Assembly: GCA_017476305.1 (NCBI GenBank) | Contig: JAFVAA010000797.1 | Location: 1 to 7,435, forward strand | Length of the DNA: 7,435 nucleotides | Direction: 5' to 3' | Origin: Lachnospiraceae bacterium | GTDB taxonomy: Bacteria > Bacillota > Clostridia > Lachnospirales > Lachnospiraceae | Shown here: positions 1 to 5,407 of the stretch, piece by piece | Layout: each line of letters starts with the position of its first letter | Numbering within the stretch: position 1 is the stretch's first letter | Position numbers and translations under genes: made by a program | The notes under the pieces: generated by a model | Database searches by the model: none | The model's input: the letters and a program-made list of their open reading frames with translations, nothing else | Told to the model about the DNA's origin: nothing

Positions 1-137
1 ATTAGTGTCTTATTTACGTTTCTGGCTTTTGCACCATATTTTTTTAGCACATAGTTTACGCCCTGCCGAGTGAATTGAGCATTCATGTGGTTTTTAAAGA
101 GATATTCCTCATATCTCGACTCCGTATCATAATGCAT
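1..137 (-). pseudogene. Tyrosine recombinase (phage-type integrase) fragment, runs off the window
   Basis: An open frame on the minus strand enters from a stop just upstream (TGA, then about three codons before the ATG at 137) and continues off the window edge, giving 45 codons here. The peptide contains YLFKNH, then FTRQGVNYVLKKYGAKAR. This matches the stretch before the HxxR active-site box in clostridial site-specific tyrosine recombinases, where a short strand (LFxN) is followed by LTRQGIxYIxKKY. The catalytic residues would lie beyond the edge, so activity cannot be judged. No N-terminal domain is present upstream: that space is taken by the Lrp-type gene, whose last codons overlap this frame. 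It is therefore a 5'-truncated remnant, probably left by an insertion or deletion between two elements. The family call rests on one short stretch. Confidence 0.6.
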
Positions 138-489
138 GTATCCTAGTCAGATACTTCAGGTCATGGATGTCATCAGAAACAGCTATCATATGGATATGGT
201 CTTTCTTTGTGATACGAAAGATCTGTCTGACAAAAGCAGTCCTCGTCGATACATACTCCAACACCTCATCAAAACTCTCATGGACCGTCACGATATCTAT
301 GAACATAGTGATCTCATCCTTTCTATAGATACAGGTATTATATCCACGGATGATGCCCTCTTTCTCCATCTTCCTTACCCTTTTCTTTGCTGCCACACGG
401 GAAAGCCCGATCGCCTCGCCAAGTTTCTGAAAGCTGATACGGGCATTTCCCTGTAAAATTTTTAATATCTGCTCATCTGCCTTGTCCAT
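127..489 (-). pseudogene. Lrp/AsnC-family transcriptional regulator, C-terminally truncated
   Basis: This is a 120-residue protein starting at ATG 489, chosen because AAAGGAG lies 6 nt upstream and a good promoter lies at 554-582. A longer frame to 582 would begin with TTG abutting its Shine-Dalgarno and would overlap that promoter. Residues 3-50 are a textbook AsnC winged helix-turn-helix (DEQILKILQGNARISFQKLG, then AIGLSRVAAKKRVRKMEKEG). Residues about 58-116 are the start of the RAM ligand-binding and oligomerisation domain. Family members are about 140-165 residues long. Here the protein stops after YLTRIHAL, so the last part of the RAM domain is missing and the frame runs into recombinase sequence. 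It may still bind DNA, but effector binding and octamer assembly are doubtful. It is transcribed separately from the acetyltransferase gene upstream. The family call is firm; whether the product works is open. Confidence 0.8.
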
Positions 490-553
490 AACCTGCTCCT
501 TTGGTATCTGAAAATCATAAAGTTTCCCATCAGTGCCGAATCTGATCATACCC

Positions 554-582
554 ATTATAAAAAGCTGTTTTTCCAAATGCAA
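554..582 (-). promoter_or_regulatory. Sigma-A-type promoter for the Lrp/AsnC gene
   Basis: On the minus strand TTGCAT (582-577) and a perfect TATAAT (559-554) are separated by 17 nt. The expected start of transcription is near 547, leaving a 5' leader of about 58 nt before the ATG at 489. This supports the shorter start of the regulator, because the longer frame would begin inside the -35 box. The -35 box matches the consensus at only three of six positions. Confidence 0.5.
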
Positions 583-589
583 CCCCTCC

Positions 590-606
590 GGTTACGAAAC
601 GAAACC
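590..606. promoter_or_regulatory. Imperfect palindrome, possible operator upstream of the Lrp/AsnC promoter
   Basis: GGTTACG-AAA-CGAAACC has 7-nt arms with one mismatch and lies just upstream of the predicted -35 box. Lrp/AsnC proteins often bind palindromes next to their own promoter, so autoregulation is possible. That is an inference from position only. Confidence 0.25.
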
Positions 607-648
607 GACACAGATATTCGTAATGAAGGTATTAAAAGTTTTCCAATC

Positions 649-1227
649 TTACTTTTCACTATTATCTACAATATGTTTTTGATCCGCTCTTAACAAATAT
701 CTACAAATCGGAATCTCATCACCAAAAAAAATCTCCACATTCTTCCGTTCTTTCTCAGTTTTACATATCTTTATATACTTCTCGTAATTAGTTTGCTCCG
801 ATTCCACAAACACAGCTCCCATCTTTTCAAAAACATGTCTGCTATGTGCATTATTCTCCGCAATGTGAATAATAAAATAAGGTATATTTCTTTCCTGACA
901 AACACGCTTTATAAGCATATTTACTGCGTGTTTTGCAATCCCCTGATTTCTCTTTTCCCTGGTCAGTTCAATTCCTATTTCTGGAGTATCCTCAGCATAT
1001 TTTATCAGCTCTATATAACCACAATAAACACCTTCCATACTAATGATAAAATACGATTTAGTTTCTCCGTGCAATTTATAATACCACCAGGAATCTTCAC
1101 AATATTTCTCATACGCTGTCAATTTTTTCTCCATTTTTTTCTGAAGATCCATATAAATGTTCCGATCCTCTTCCTCAAAAGGAGAAAGAAAATAAATTCC
1201 GTCTGTTGCATATATCGCCCTGTTCAT
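649..1227 (-). CDS. GNAT-family N-acetyltransferase
   Basis: This is a 192-residue protein. The ATG at 1227 is preceded by GAGGAA with normal spacing. The acetyl-CoA binding signature (motif A) is clear: EIGIELTREKRNQGIAKHA, with R93-x-x-G96-x-A98. It is followed by a long helix, the strand YFIIHIA (117-123) and ENNAHSRHVFEKMGAVF (124-140), the usual N-x-x-S/A-x-x-x-[FY]-E-K-x-G end of the fold. The N-terminal half carries the WWYY and YFIISMEGVYCGYIEL strands typical of the domain. A C-terminal extension of about 40 residues (from 150) is not part of the core. The protein should transfer acetyl from acetyl-CoA to an amine, but the substrate cannot be told from sequence. The gene starts 15 nt after the stop of the upstream coiled-coil GNAT and is the last gene of the operon. 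Confidence 0.9.
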   Translation of the reverse strand: MNRAIYATDGIYFLSPFEEEDRNIYMDLQKKMEKKLTAYEKYCEDSWWYYKLHGETKSYFIISMEGVYCGYIELIKYAEDTPEIGIELTREKRNQGIAKHAVNMLIKRVCQERNIPYFIIHIAENNAHSRHVFEKMGAVFVESEQTNYEKYIKICKTEKERKNVEIFFGDEIPICRYLLRADQKHIVDNSEK

Positions 1228-1242
1228 AACACATTCCTCATT

Positions 1243-2064
1243 TCAAATCTTCGTCCATTCCAGCTTATACTCCAGCACATGGCTCAATAACACTCTCGGC
1301 TCCACCTGAAACTTTTCTGCTACCGCCCTGATCCTGTCATCCATCAGGTGCATATTTCTCTCTTCACATCGCTTTGTTTCCTCTTCCCCGTGTAAGATAA
1401 ACTCGCCAACCCCATTTGGCACTGCTCCTAATTTTTCCACCAAACGCTGACTTGCATAATTGGATGGATCCACCTGGATCCGAAATTCCGATACATCCAT
1501 TCGCATCTTAATCTCATTTAAAAAGACAGTCATAGCCCTATATCCGATTCCCTGATCTGTCCATTTTCGCAGCAGTTCCACCATCAATTCCCATTTTTTG
1601 CAGGAAAGATTTTTTACGCCACAATATCCCACATATTCTTCATCTTTTAATACGGAACATACCAAGCCCAGAACTGAAATATGCTCTTTCCATAATCTTT
1701 CCCGAAAGACCTCGTACTGAAACATCGAAGGCATGATTGTATTTTCCCTTTGAATCATCAAAAATCCATCCTTATCTGAATTTTCCACATTCCGAAGTTT
1801 AATGCCTTCCATGCTTTGAACGATTGTTCCAAAATCCCAAAACTTTTTTCTGAAATTCTTGCCGATATGTTCTCTCTCAGCACTCCGAATGATCTGTTCC
1901 CCTAATAGGATATTTTCTTCCATCGTCTTCAAATACTGTAAAGCCTCTTCTTTTTTCTCCTCAAAAGACTTCCCATCCTCTTTTTCAAAAATATCCACAA
2001 GTTTGTCCAATTCCTGCTGGATCTGCTGCTTTTCTATTCTTTTTTCTGAACTTTTCTGCTCCAT
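1243..2064 (-). CDS. Coiled-coil GNAT acetyltransferase, paralogue 1
   Basis: This is a 273-residue protein if it starts at ATG 2064 (AGGAG 9 nt upstream); an in-frame ATG at 2070 sits only 3 nt from the same site. Residues 1-70 are highly charged and helical, likely a coiled coil. Residues about 86-225 are a GNAT fold with YVGYCGVKNL (144-153), acetyl-CoA loop TDQGIGYRA (169-177) and NYASQRLVEKLG (202-213). A C-terminal tail (about 235-273) contains EKFQVEPRVLLSHVLEYKL. The domain order and several blocks (LWKEHIS, YxGYCGVKNL, ASQ[RK]L[VM]EKLG, [RK]FQVEPR-LLSHVLEY) recur in the gene at 3240-4028, so the two are paralogues. The substrate is unknown. The first motif A position is T rather than Q/R. 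It lies 26 nt after the EF-hand gene and 15 nt before the next acetyltransferase. Confidence 0.85.
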   Translation of the reverse strand: MEQKSSEKRIEKQQIQQELDKLVDIFEKEDGKSFEEKKEEALQYLKTMEENILLGEQIIRSAEREHIGKNFRKKFWDFGTIVQSMEGIKLRNVENSDKDGFLMIQRENTIMPSMFQYEVFRERLWKEHISVLGLVCSVLKDEEYVGYCGVKNLSCKKWELMVELLRKWTDQGIGYRAMTVFLNEIKMRMDVSEFRIQVDPSNYASQRLVEKLGAVPNGVGEFILHGEEETKRCEERNMHLMDDRIRAVAEKFQVEPRVLLSHVLEYKLEWTKI

Positions 2065-2090
2065 GATCATCCTCTCCTGTTTTCAGATCC

Positions 2091-2393
2091 TTACCAAAAA
2101 TCATAGTCGTCCGCATCCAGCCCTGCATCCTCTAAAACTTCCCTCCGTTCCCATTCATCCATCAGTTCCAGAGATTCATAATCGTACCCCGTTTCCTGTT
2201 CTAGAAAATCTCGTTCTTCTGCAGCAAAATCTATTTCCGGCTCTTCTGAAACACTCTGTATAGGAAAAGGATTCCCGCCTGTCTCCTGTCTCTTTTTCCT
2301 CTGATAGAGGAAAGAGGATTCCGCTACAAGCTCTGCCGCATCCAGTTTCCCATCCCCATTAAGATCAAATACTTTATCCCATGCACCAAACAT
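2091..2393 (-). CDS. Small acidic protein with one EF-hand calcium loop
   Basis: This is a 100-residue protein. ATG 2393 follows GGAGGG at 7 nt. Residues 10-21 form a complete EF-hand/dockerin-type calcium loop, DLNGDGKLDAAE, with ligand positions D10, N12, D14, K16 (backbone), D18 and E21. Only one loop is present, so it would bind a single ion or pair by dimerising. Residues 28-45 are basic and low complexity. Residues about 55-100 are strongly acidic and end in EDAGLDADDYDFW. There is no signal peptide or membrane segment, so a cytoplasmic location is likely. I do not recognise a named family beyond the loop. It lies 83 nt after the zinc-knuckle gene and 26 nt before a GNAT gene, and may serve as a partner or regulator in that operon. 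Confidence 0.8.
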   Translation of the reverse strand: MFGAWDKVFDLNGDGKLDAAELVAESSFLYQRKKRQETGGNPFPIQSVSEEPEIDFAAEERDFLEQETGYDYESLELMDEWERREVLEDAGLDADDYDFW

Positions 2394-2476
2394 AAGCCAT
2401 CCCTCCTACATTAAAATATACTTTACAGCTCACTTTTTCTAACTCCCATTACAGTTCCGGTCATACAGACCACTGC

Positions 2477-3121
2477 CTACTCATAATCCTCCCATGCGTC
2501 TTCATCATATTCAAAAGCAGCATACGCTTCATCCGGATTTTTCAGTACATCTCTTCTGTCCTCATAGTATCCCTCGATGTCATAATCATCAATATCCTTT
2601 TCCTCTTGATCCTCATCTGAGAACCAGTTGCCTGACAAGTGCATTTTACAGAAATATCCGTCCTTTACCACTTCGTTATGGCATCCCTCTGCCTGACAGG
2701 TATGCAGATAGCAGTATTTGCAGTTCCGGTTTGCTCTTTTATAGCAGCCCGCCGTCATACATGTACTGTATCCGTCTTCCTGATGGGATTCTTCTGCATG
2801 TTTATTACAGAGCTCCGTGCCAGTATCGAGACACAGTCCATAGCATCCTGCTTTCGCACAGGTATGCTCTTCACAGTATCGGCTGCCCTCTGCCCTGTCC
2901 CTGTAACAATCCTCCAGGCTGCATCTGGAAGCACTGAAATCCCGCGTGGTATGAACATCCGTATTTTCAGTATCATACTGCGCAGCAAGGCTCATTTCTT
3001 CTCCCTGATCAGGCTTTTCGGAACAGCGTACAAACAAGCAGATCCATCCTGCCACTGCCAAGATGATAATGACTTTATCACGCAGGCGAAATACTTTTGT
3101 TTTTCTTTGTAAACTCCTCAT
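2477..3121 (-). CDS. Membrane-anchored protein with four C3H zinc-knuckle-like repeats
   Basis: This is a 214-residue protein. I chose ATG 3121 because GGGGAGG lies 7 nt upstream; an in-frame codon 33 nt further out lacks such a site. A basic start (KTKVFRLRDK) is followed by one membrane segment at about 17-31 (KVIIILAVAGWICLFV), with the bulk then outside or facing the membrane. C33 is preceded by R, so it is not a lipobox. Residues 67-161 hold four units of the form C-x4-C-x10/11-C-x2-H: C67/C72/C83/H86, C88/C93/C105/H108, C121/C126/C137/H140 and C142/C147/C158/H161. Units 1-2 and 3-4 are each joined by a single Thr. Each unit has the ligands for one zinc ion. The tail (165-214) is very acidic and rich in Tyr, ending in EDAWEDYE. 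The function is unknown; the spacing recalls the plant WRKY19-like zinc finger, but I cannot claim homology. Confidence 0.75.
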   Translation of the reverse strand: MRSLQRKTKVFRLRDKVIIILAVAGWICLFVRCSEKPDQGEEMSLAAQYDTENTDVHTTRDFSASRCSLEDCYRDRAEGSRYCEEHTCAKAGCYGLCLDTGTELCNKHAEESHQEDGYSTCMTAGCYKRANRNCKYCYLHTCQAEGCHNEVVKDGYFCKMHLSGNWFSDEDQEEKDIDDYDIEGYYEDRRDVLKNPDEAYAAFEYDEDAWEDYE

Positions 3122-3234
3122 AAGTTTTCCTCCCCTCGACAGCTGGTAGTGCAACAGAGCATTTTATTTATGCGTCTGTACAATGGATCTCCTTCCAGAA
3201 TCCAAACGTCCGAACCCTCATAGCTAGGATACAT
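3118..3234 (-). CDS. Possible 38-residue ORF coupled to the zinc-knuckle gene
   Basis: The open frame starts at ATG 3234, 5 nt after the stop of the upstream GNAT gene, and fills the whole gap to the next gene. Its TGA overlaps the ATG of the zinc-knuckle gene (ATGA), the usual arrangement for translational coupling. The peptide begins MYPSYEGSDVWILEGDPLYR and includes a CCTTSC cluster. There is no good ribosome binding site before the ATG. An internal AAGGAG sits 5 nt before a TTG codon and would give 21 residues. I recognise no family. It may be a real small protein, a coupling leader or chance. Confidence 0.35.
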   Translation of the reverse strand: MYPSYEGSDVWILEGDPLYRRINKMLCCTTSCRGEENL

Positions 3235-3239
3235 TCTGC

Positions 3240-4028
3240 TTACATACACAGCCTGTACTCCAATACATGGCTTAAGAGTTTTCTTGGCTCCACCTGGAAG
3301 CGTTCCGCCAGTTTCTCATATCTTTCATCCAAAAGATACAGATATTCCTCTTCCGCTTCCCTCTTATCTTCCTCACTATGGAGTAAAAACTCTGCCAGTC
3401 CGTATGGTTGAAATCCCAGTTTCTCCATCAGTTTCTGTGATGCGATGTTATCGGCCTCCACCCTGCTTGCAAATTCACGCCTCCCGGAAAGCTCTGCCAA
3501 ATTTTCCAGATATTTTCCCAGTGCCAAAAAACCATATCCCTGATGACAGTATTTTCCGTCCAGCTCAATCGCAACTTCCCAGACTTTCTTTTTCAGATTT
3601 TTCACACCACAATAGCCAATATATTTATCATTCTTTTTCCCGGTGATCGAATAATACAGGCTCTCTTCTGAAATATGTTCCTTCCAGAGATCATCCGGAT
3701 AGTTCTCCCGCTGAAACATCGTCTTTGAAAAGGCATACTGGCGTTTAACCTGAAGAAAAGGCTCCCTGTCTTCTGGTTCCGGTCTGCGCAGCAGAATCCT
3801 TTCATCTTCATACATAACAGGAACCAGAGGACGGGACAAATCGTACTCCCCAGCGTATTCTTTCCGTTCTCTCTCCTCTATCATTTCTATTTCAGCCAAT
3901 AACCGTTCCTCCTCCTTTTGGAGCATTTGTAGATAAGTTTCTTTATCTGTTGCTTCCTGCAGATTTCTCAAAAAACTATATTCCCTCAATAGTTTCTGAC
4001 GCTCTTTCCACTCATATATCTTCCGCAT
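3240..4028 (-). CDS. Coiled-coil GNAT acetyltransferase, paralogue 2
   Basis: This is a 262-residue protein. ATG 4028 is preceded by AAGGAGG at 5 nt; a GTG 21 nt further out encodes that same Shine-Dalgarno as codons and is unlikely to be used. Residues 1-60 are a charged helical segment (for example LLREYSFLRNLQEATDKE and EEERLLAEIEMIEERERK), probably a coiled coil. Residues about 76-215 are a GNAT domain: ILLRRPEPEDREPFL opens the fold, YIGYCGVKNL (136-145) is the central strand, CHQGYG (161-166) is the acetyl-CoA loop and NIASQKLMEKLGF (194-206) closes it. The tail (about 228-262) ends with RFQVEPRKLLSHVLEYRL. The layout matches the gene at 1243-2064 throughout, with a diverged N-terminus. 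The substrate is unknown. It follows the truncated ParA gene by 14 nt. Confidence 0.87.
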   Translation of the reverse strand: MRKIYEWKERQKLLREYSFLRNLQEATDKETYLQMLQKEEERLLAEIEMIEERERKEYAGEYDLSRPLVPVMYEDERILLRRPEPEDREPFLQVKRQYAFSKTMFQRENYPDDLWKEHISEESLYYSITGKKNDKYIGYCGVKNLKKKVWEVAIELDGKYCHQGYGFLALGKYLENLAELSGRREFASRVEADNIASQKLMEKLGFQPYGLAEFLLHSEEDKREAEEEYLYLLDERYEKLAERFQVEPRKLLSHVLEYRLCM

Positions 4029-4042
4029 TATATCCTCCTTCC

Positions 4043-4444
4043 CTAGCACATGGAATCCTCATATCTATTTTTATGGTACAGGCAATAATTTCCGTACCTG
4101 TCCACAAAGATCCTCCATGCACCGATTCCCGTCGTCAGATAGACTATATCCGTCATCTTATCATAAATGACCATGGATGACGGGATGAAATCCACACCGT
4201 CCCTCTCCCAGATATATTCCCCGCGCTCCTGCAGATCCTCTTCCTCAATCACGTTCATCATAAGGTCGCTGATCGCCATGTCCACATCTTCTGCCCCGAA
4301 GCAGGTGGTCAGGTTGGACTGCGGATCAAAATCCACAGCCAGCACTTTCTTCCCACATTTTTGCAGGGAATACGCCAGATTGAATGCAGTCACAGACTTT
4401 CCGACTCCGCCCTTCATCGCCCCAATCATGATTATCTTTCCCAT
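4043..4444 (-). pseudogene. Truncated ParA/Soj-type ATPase with a foreign C-terminal tail
   Basis: The frame encodes 133 residues from ATG 4444, with GGAGG upstream inside the end of the SymE gene. Residues 1-92 are a clear ParA/MinD-type P-loop ATPase: MGKIIMIGAMKGGVGKS gives the deviant Walker A (K11-GGVGK-S17), VLAVDFDPQSN gives Walker A' (D38, D40), then DGVDFIPSS. The family runs to about 250-270 residues, with Walker B (hhhDxPP) after this point. Here the sequence changes after SSMV to IYDKMTDIVYLTTG and VDRYGNYCLYHKN and stops. None of this is ParA, and no ParA sequence follows in another frame before the next gene. The tail may be the end of a different small protein; it faintly resembles DUF6440-type proteins. 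Without Walker B the ATPase should not cycle. Partitioning or element maintenance was the likely ancestral role. Confidence 0.8.
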
Positions 4445-4448
4445 ATCC

Positions 4449-4790
4449 TCACGCCTCCAATCCGGCTTCTGCCACCGCTCCATAGTCCGCCTGCCCCTCT
4501 GCAACGAACCTCGCCCTCAGTTCCTTCCTCTCCTCCCGGAAACGCTCCTGCAGCTTCCTGGTCTCTTCTTCCATGAAAGCCTTCTCCGCTTTCTTCCGTT
4601 CTGCCATGGCGGTATCCGCCATAATGACCAGCCTGCCTTCCTCGCACTTAACCAGAACCGAATCCCCGATATTGAATCCCAGTTCCTGAAACCAGAACCC
4701 CTGGATCCGAAGCATCGGTGCCGTCTTTCTTCCATAGCTGCATGCCTCACTTACCGTCAGTTCCCTGTATTCTCTTCTTGCTCTTGCCAT
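4449..4790 (-). CDS. SymE-family protein (AbrB/SpoVT-like fold) with coiled-coil tail
   Basis: This is a 113-residue protein. ATG 4790 has AAGGAG 9 nt upstream. Residues 9-58 match the SymE domain: RELTVSEACSYG, then APMLRIQGFWFQELGFNIGD, then VLVKCEEGRLVIMAD. E. coli SymE has the same order (RQLTVSYAS, IPAITLKGQWLEAAGF, VDVKVMEGCIVLTA). Residues about 62-98 are a charged helix, likely a coiled coil, where E. coli SymE has an unrelated tail. SymE is an SOS-induced protein reported as an RNA-linked toxin of the SymE-SymR type I pair, and clostridial mobile elements often carry a copy. Here it precedes a ParA gene with a 4-nt gap and follows a structured leader. Whether it is toxic is unknown; no antisense RNA is evident from sequence alone. 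Confidence 0.75.
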   Translation of the reverse strand: MARARREYRELTVSEACSYGRKTAPMLRIQGFWFQELGFNIGDSVLVKCEEGRLVIMADTAMAERKKAEKAFMEEETRKLQERFREERKELRARFVAEGQADYGAVAEAGLEA

Positions 4791-4841
4791 AGATTTTCAC
4801 TCCTTTACTCTGATTGACTCTGGCAGGCACCCAACCGGTTC

Positions 4842-4905
4842 CTGGGAAGGCATAAAAAATAGGACTATCATCAGCGCACACTTCCCAGTCACCGATCAAG
4901 TCCTA
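4842..4905 (-). terminator. Terminator-like hairpin with loop-to-tail pseudoknot (possible attenuator)
   Basis: On the minus strand TAGGACT (4905-4899) pairs with AGTCCTA (4866-4860) and is followed directly by six T residues (4859-4854), as in an intrinsic terminator. Inside, ATCGGTG and CGCTGAT can add seven pairs, two of them G-U. The remaining loop contains CTGGGAAG (4888-4881), a perfect complement of CTTCCCAG (4849-4842) beyond the T tract. The loop-tail pairing could coexist with the hairpin as a pseudoknot or compete with it. It lies 52 nt before the SymE start, which suggests attenuation of the operon. Confidence 0.4.
4847..4867 (+). repeat. Direct repeat copy 1 (aaggcat-A6-taggacta)
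   Basis: AAGGCAT, a six-A tract and TAGGACTA match a second copy at 5056-5077, in which the tract is seven T residues. The copies are about 209 nt apart in the same direction. This copy contains one arm of the terminator-like hairpin. They may be regulatory repeats or recombination sites. Confidence 0.35.
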
Positions 4906-5009
4906 CCTTAATTCCATGTTCAGTTGTACCGCACAGGCATAGTTCTCCCATGCATTTTGCCCCTAAGGCTTCACCGCCCCTCGTGTTATATTAGTGCAAG
5001 GCAGTCATA

Positions 5010-5032
5010 TTTTCAGTTGAAAACGGCGCCGT
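5010..5032. promoter_or_regulatory. Two abutting palindromes in the SymE leader
   Basis: TTTTCA-GT-TGAAAA (5010-5023) runs straight into the perfect 10-bp palindrome ACGGCGCCGT (5023-5032). Such paired dyads can be operator sites for a dimeric regulator or short RNA hairpins. No protein is known to me that would bind them. Confidence 0.3.
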
Positions 5033-5055
5033 CCCACCTGTAAATACCTCACCCA

Positions 5056-5077
5056 AAGGCATTTTTTTGTAGGACTA
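5056..5077 (+). repeat. Direct repeat copy 2 (aaggca-T7-g-taggacta)
   Basis: This is the second copy of the repeat at 4847-4867. The outer blocks AAGGCA and TAGGACTA are identical, while the homopolymer between them is T instead of A. It lacks the partner arm that makes the first copy a hairpin. Confidence 0.35.
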
Positions 5078-5098
5078 AATCAGCCAAAAAACCTTGAT

Positions 5099-5329
5099 TT
5101 ATGCGGTCTTTGCTTGACTTGTCACTATAATACCACCATCCCCTGTCGCCATAGACAAAAGAACCTCTGTCTTTCCTTCCGGGCTTTTCCAGCCGGAAAG
5201 TGCCCTTGGTGCACGTCCACCCCTGACATCCAACTCCCAGATTCCTGATTTTGTCGCAATCTGCTTCAAATAGGGTTGTCCATTTGTTGCATACAAAAAA
5301 GGCACATAATATTTTCCAAATTTCCCCAC
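5099..5329 (-). pseudogene. Fragment of a type I restriction enzyme R subunit (HsdR)
   Basis: This 76-codon frame has no ribosome binding site, and an in-frame TAG lies directly before its GTG. The peptide carries YVPFLYATNGQPYLKQIATK, SGIWELDVRGG, then LSGWKSPEGKTEVLL. This is the conserved segment of the N-terminal nuclease-like domain of HsdR (typically [FY]xYATNGxPYLKQxxTKSGIWFxD, then the GWxSPEGL block), found about 100-150 residues into a protein of roughly 800-1100. After VLL the match is lost and the frame stops. No helicase domain and no hsdM or hsdS is nearby. It is an internal relic of a lost restriction locus. It ends at the edge of the AT-rich defence-like module, which may have replaced the rest. 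Confidence 0.65.
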
Positions 5330-5407
5330 CTAGTACACTTCCCTTCTGTTAAAAACACTTTCCTGCCAAACCTACTGATAGTAACTGACATCCTGTTTCC
5401 CAAAGAA

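Larger units (their letters stand above)
4791..5098 (-). promoter_or_regulatory. Structured leader region upstream of the SymE operon, no intact gene
   Basis: I find no credible full gene in this stretch. It is rich in inverted repeats: a terminator-like hairpin near 4854-4905, an interrupted GCAT...ATGC stem near 4937-4953, and two abutting palindromes at 5010-5032. A possible -10 box, TATAAC, lies at 4990-4985 on the minus strand without a good -35. Short open stretches exist (for example one after a TAG that reads DLIGDWEVCADD) but are cut by stops. The whole may be a 5' leader RNA or the remains of a gene. Confidence 0.4.

Noticed and set aside
136..456. Plus-strand ORFs opposite the regulator, GNATs and zinc-knuckle gene (for example 136-456, 793-1290, 2639-3112, 4167-4817)
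   Set aside because: They are antisense shadows of well-supported minus-strand genes, lack ribosome binding sites and show no recognisable domain.
634..656. AAAAGT...ACTTTT hairpin after the last GNAT gene as a terminator
   Set aside because: The stem has six pairs, nearly all A-T, and there is no proper U-tract.
136..3234. An 11-nt inverted match (atgtatcctag at 136-146 and ctaggatacat at 3224-3234), one copy at the AsnC/recombinase scar
   Set aside because: A match of this length is expected by chance in a window of this size; nothing else links the two sites.
4432..4750. Overlapping minus-strand frames inside the SymE gene
   Set aside because: They are Arg/Gly- or Trp-rich out-of-frame translations of the SymE coding sequence, whose own frame has a family match.
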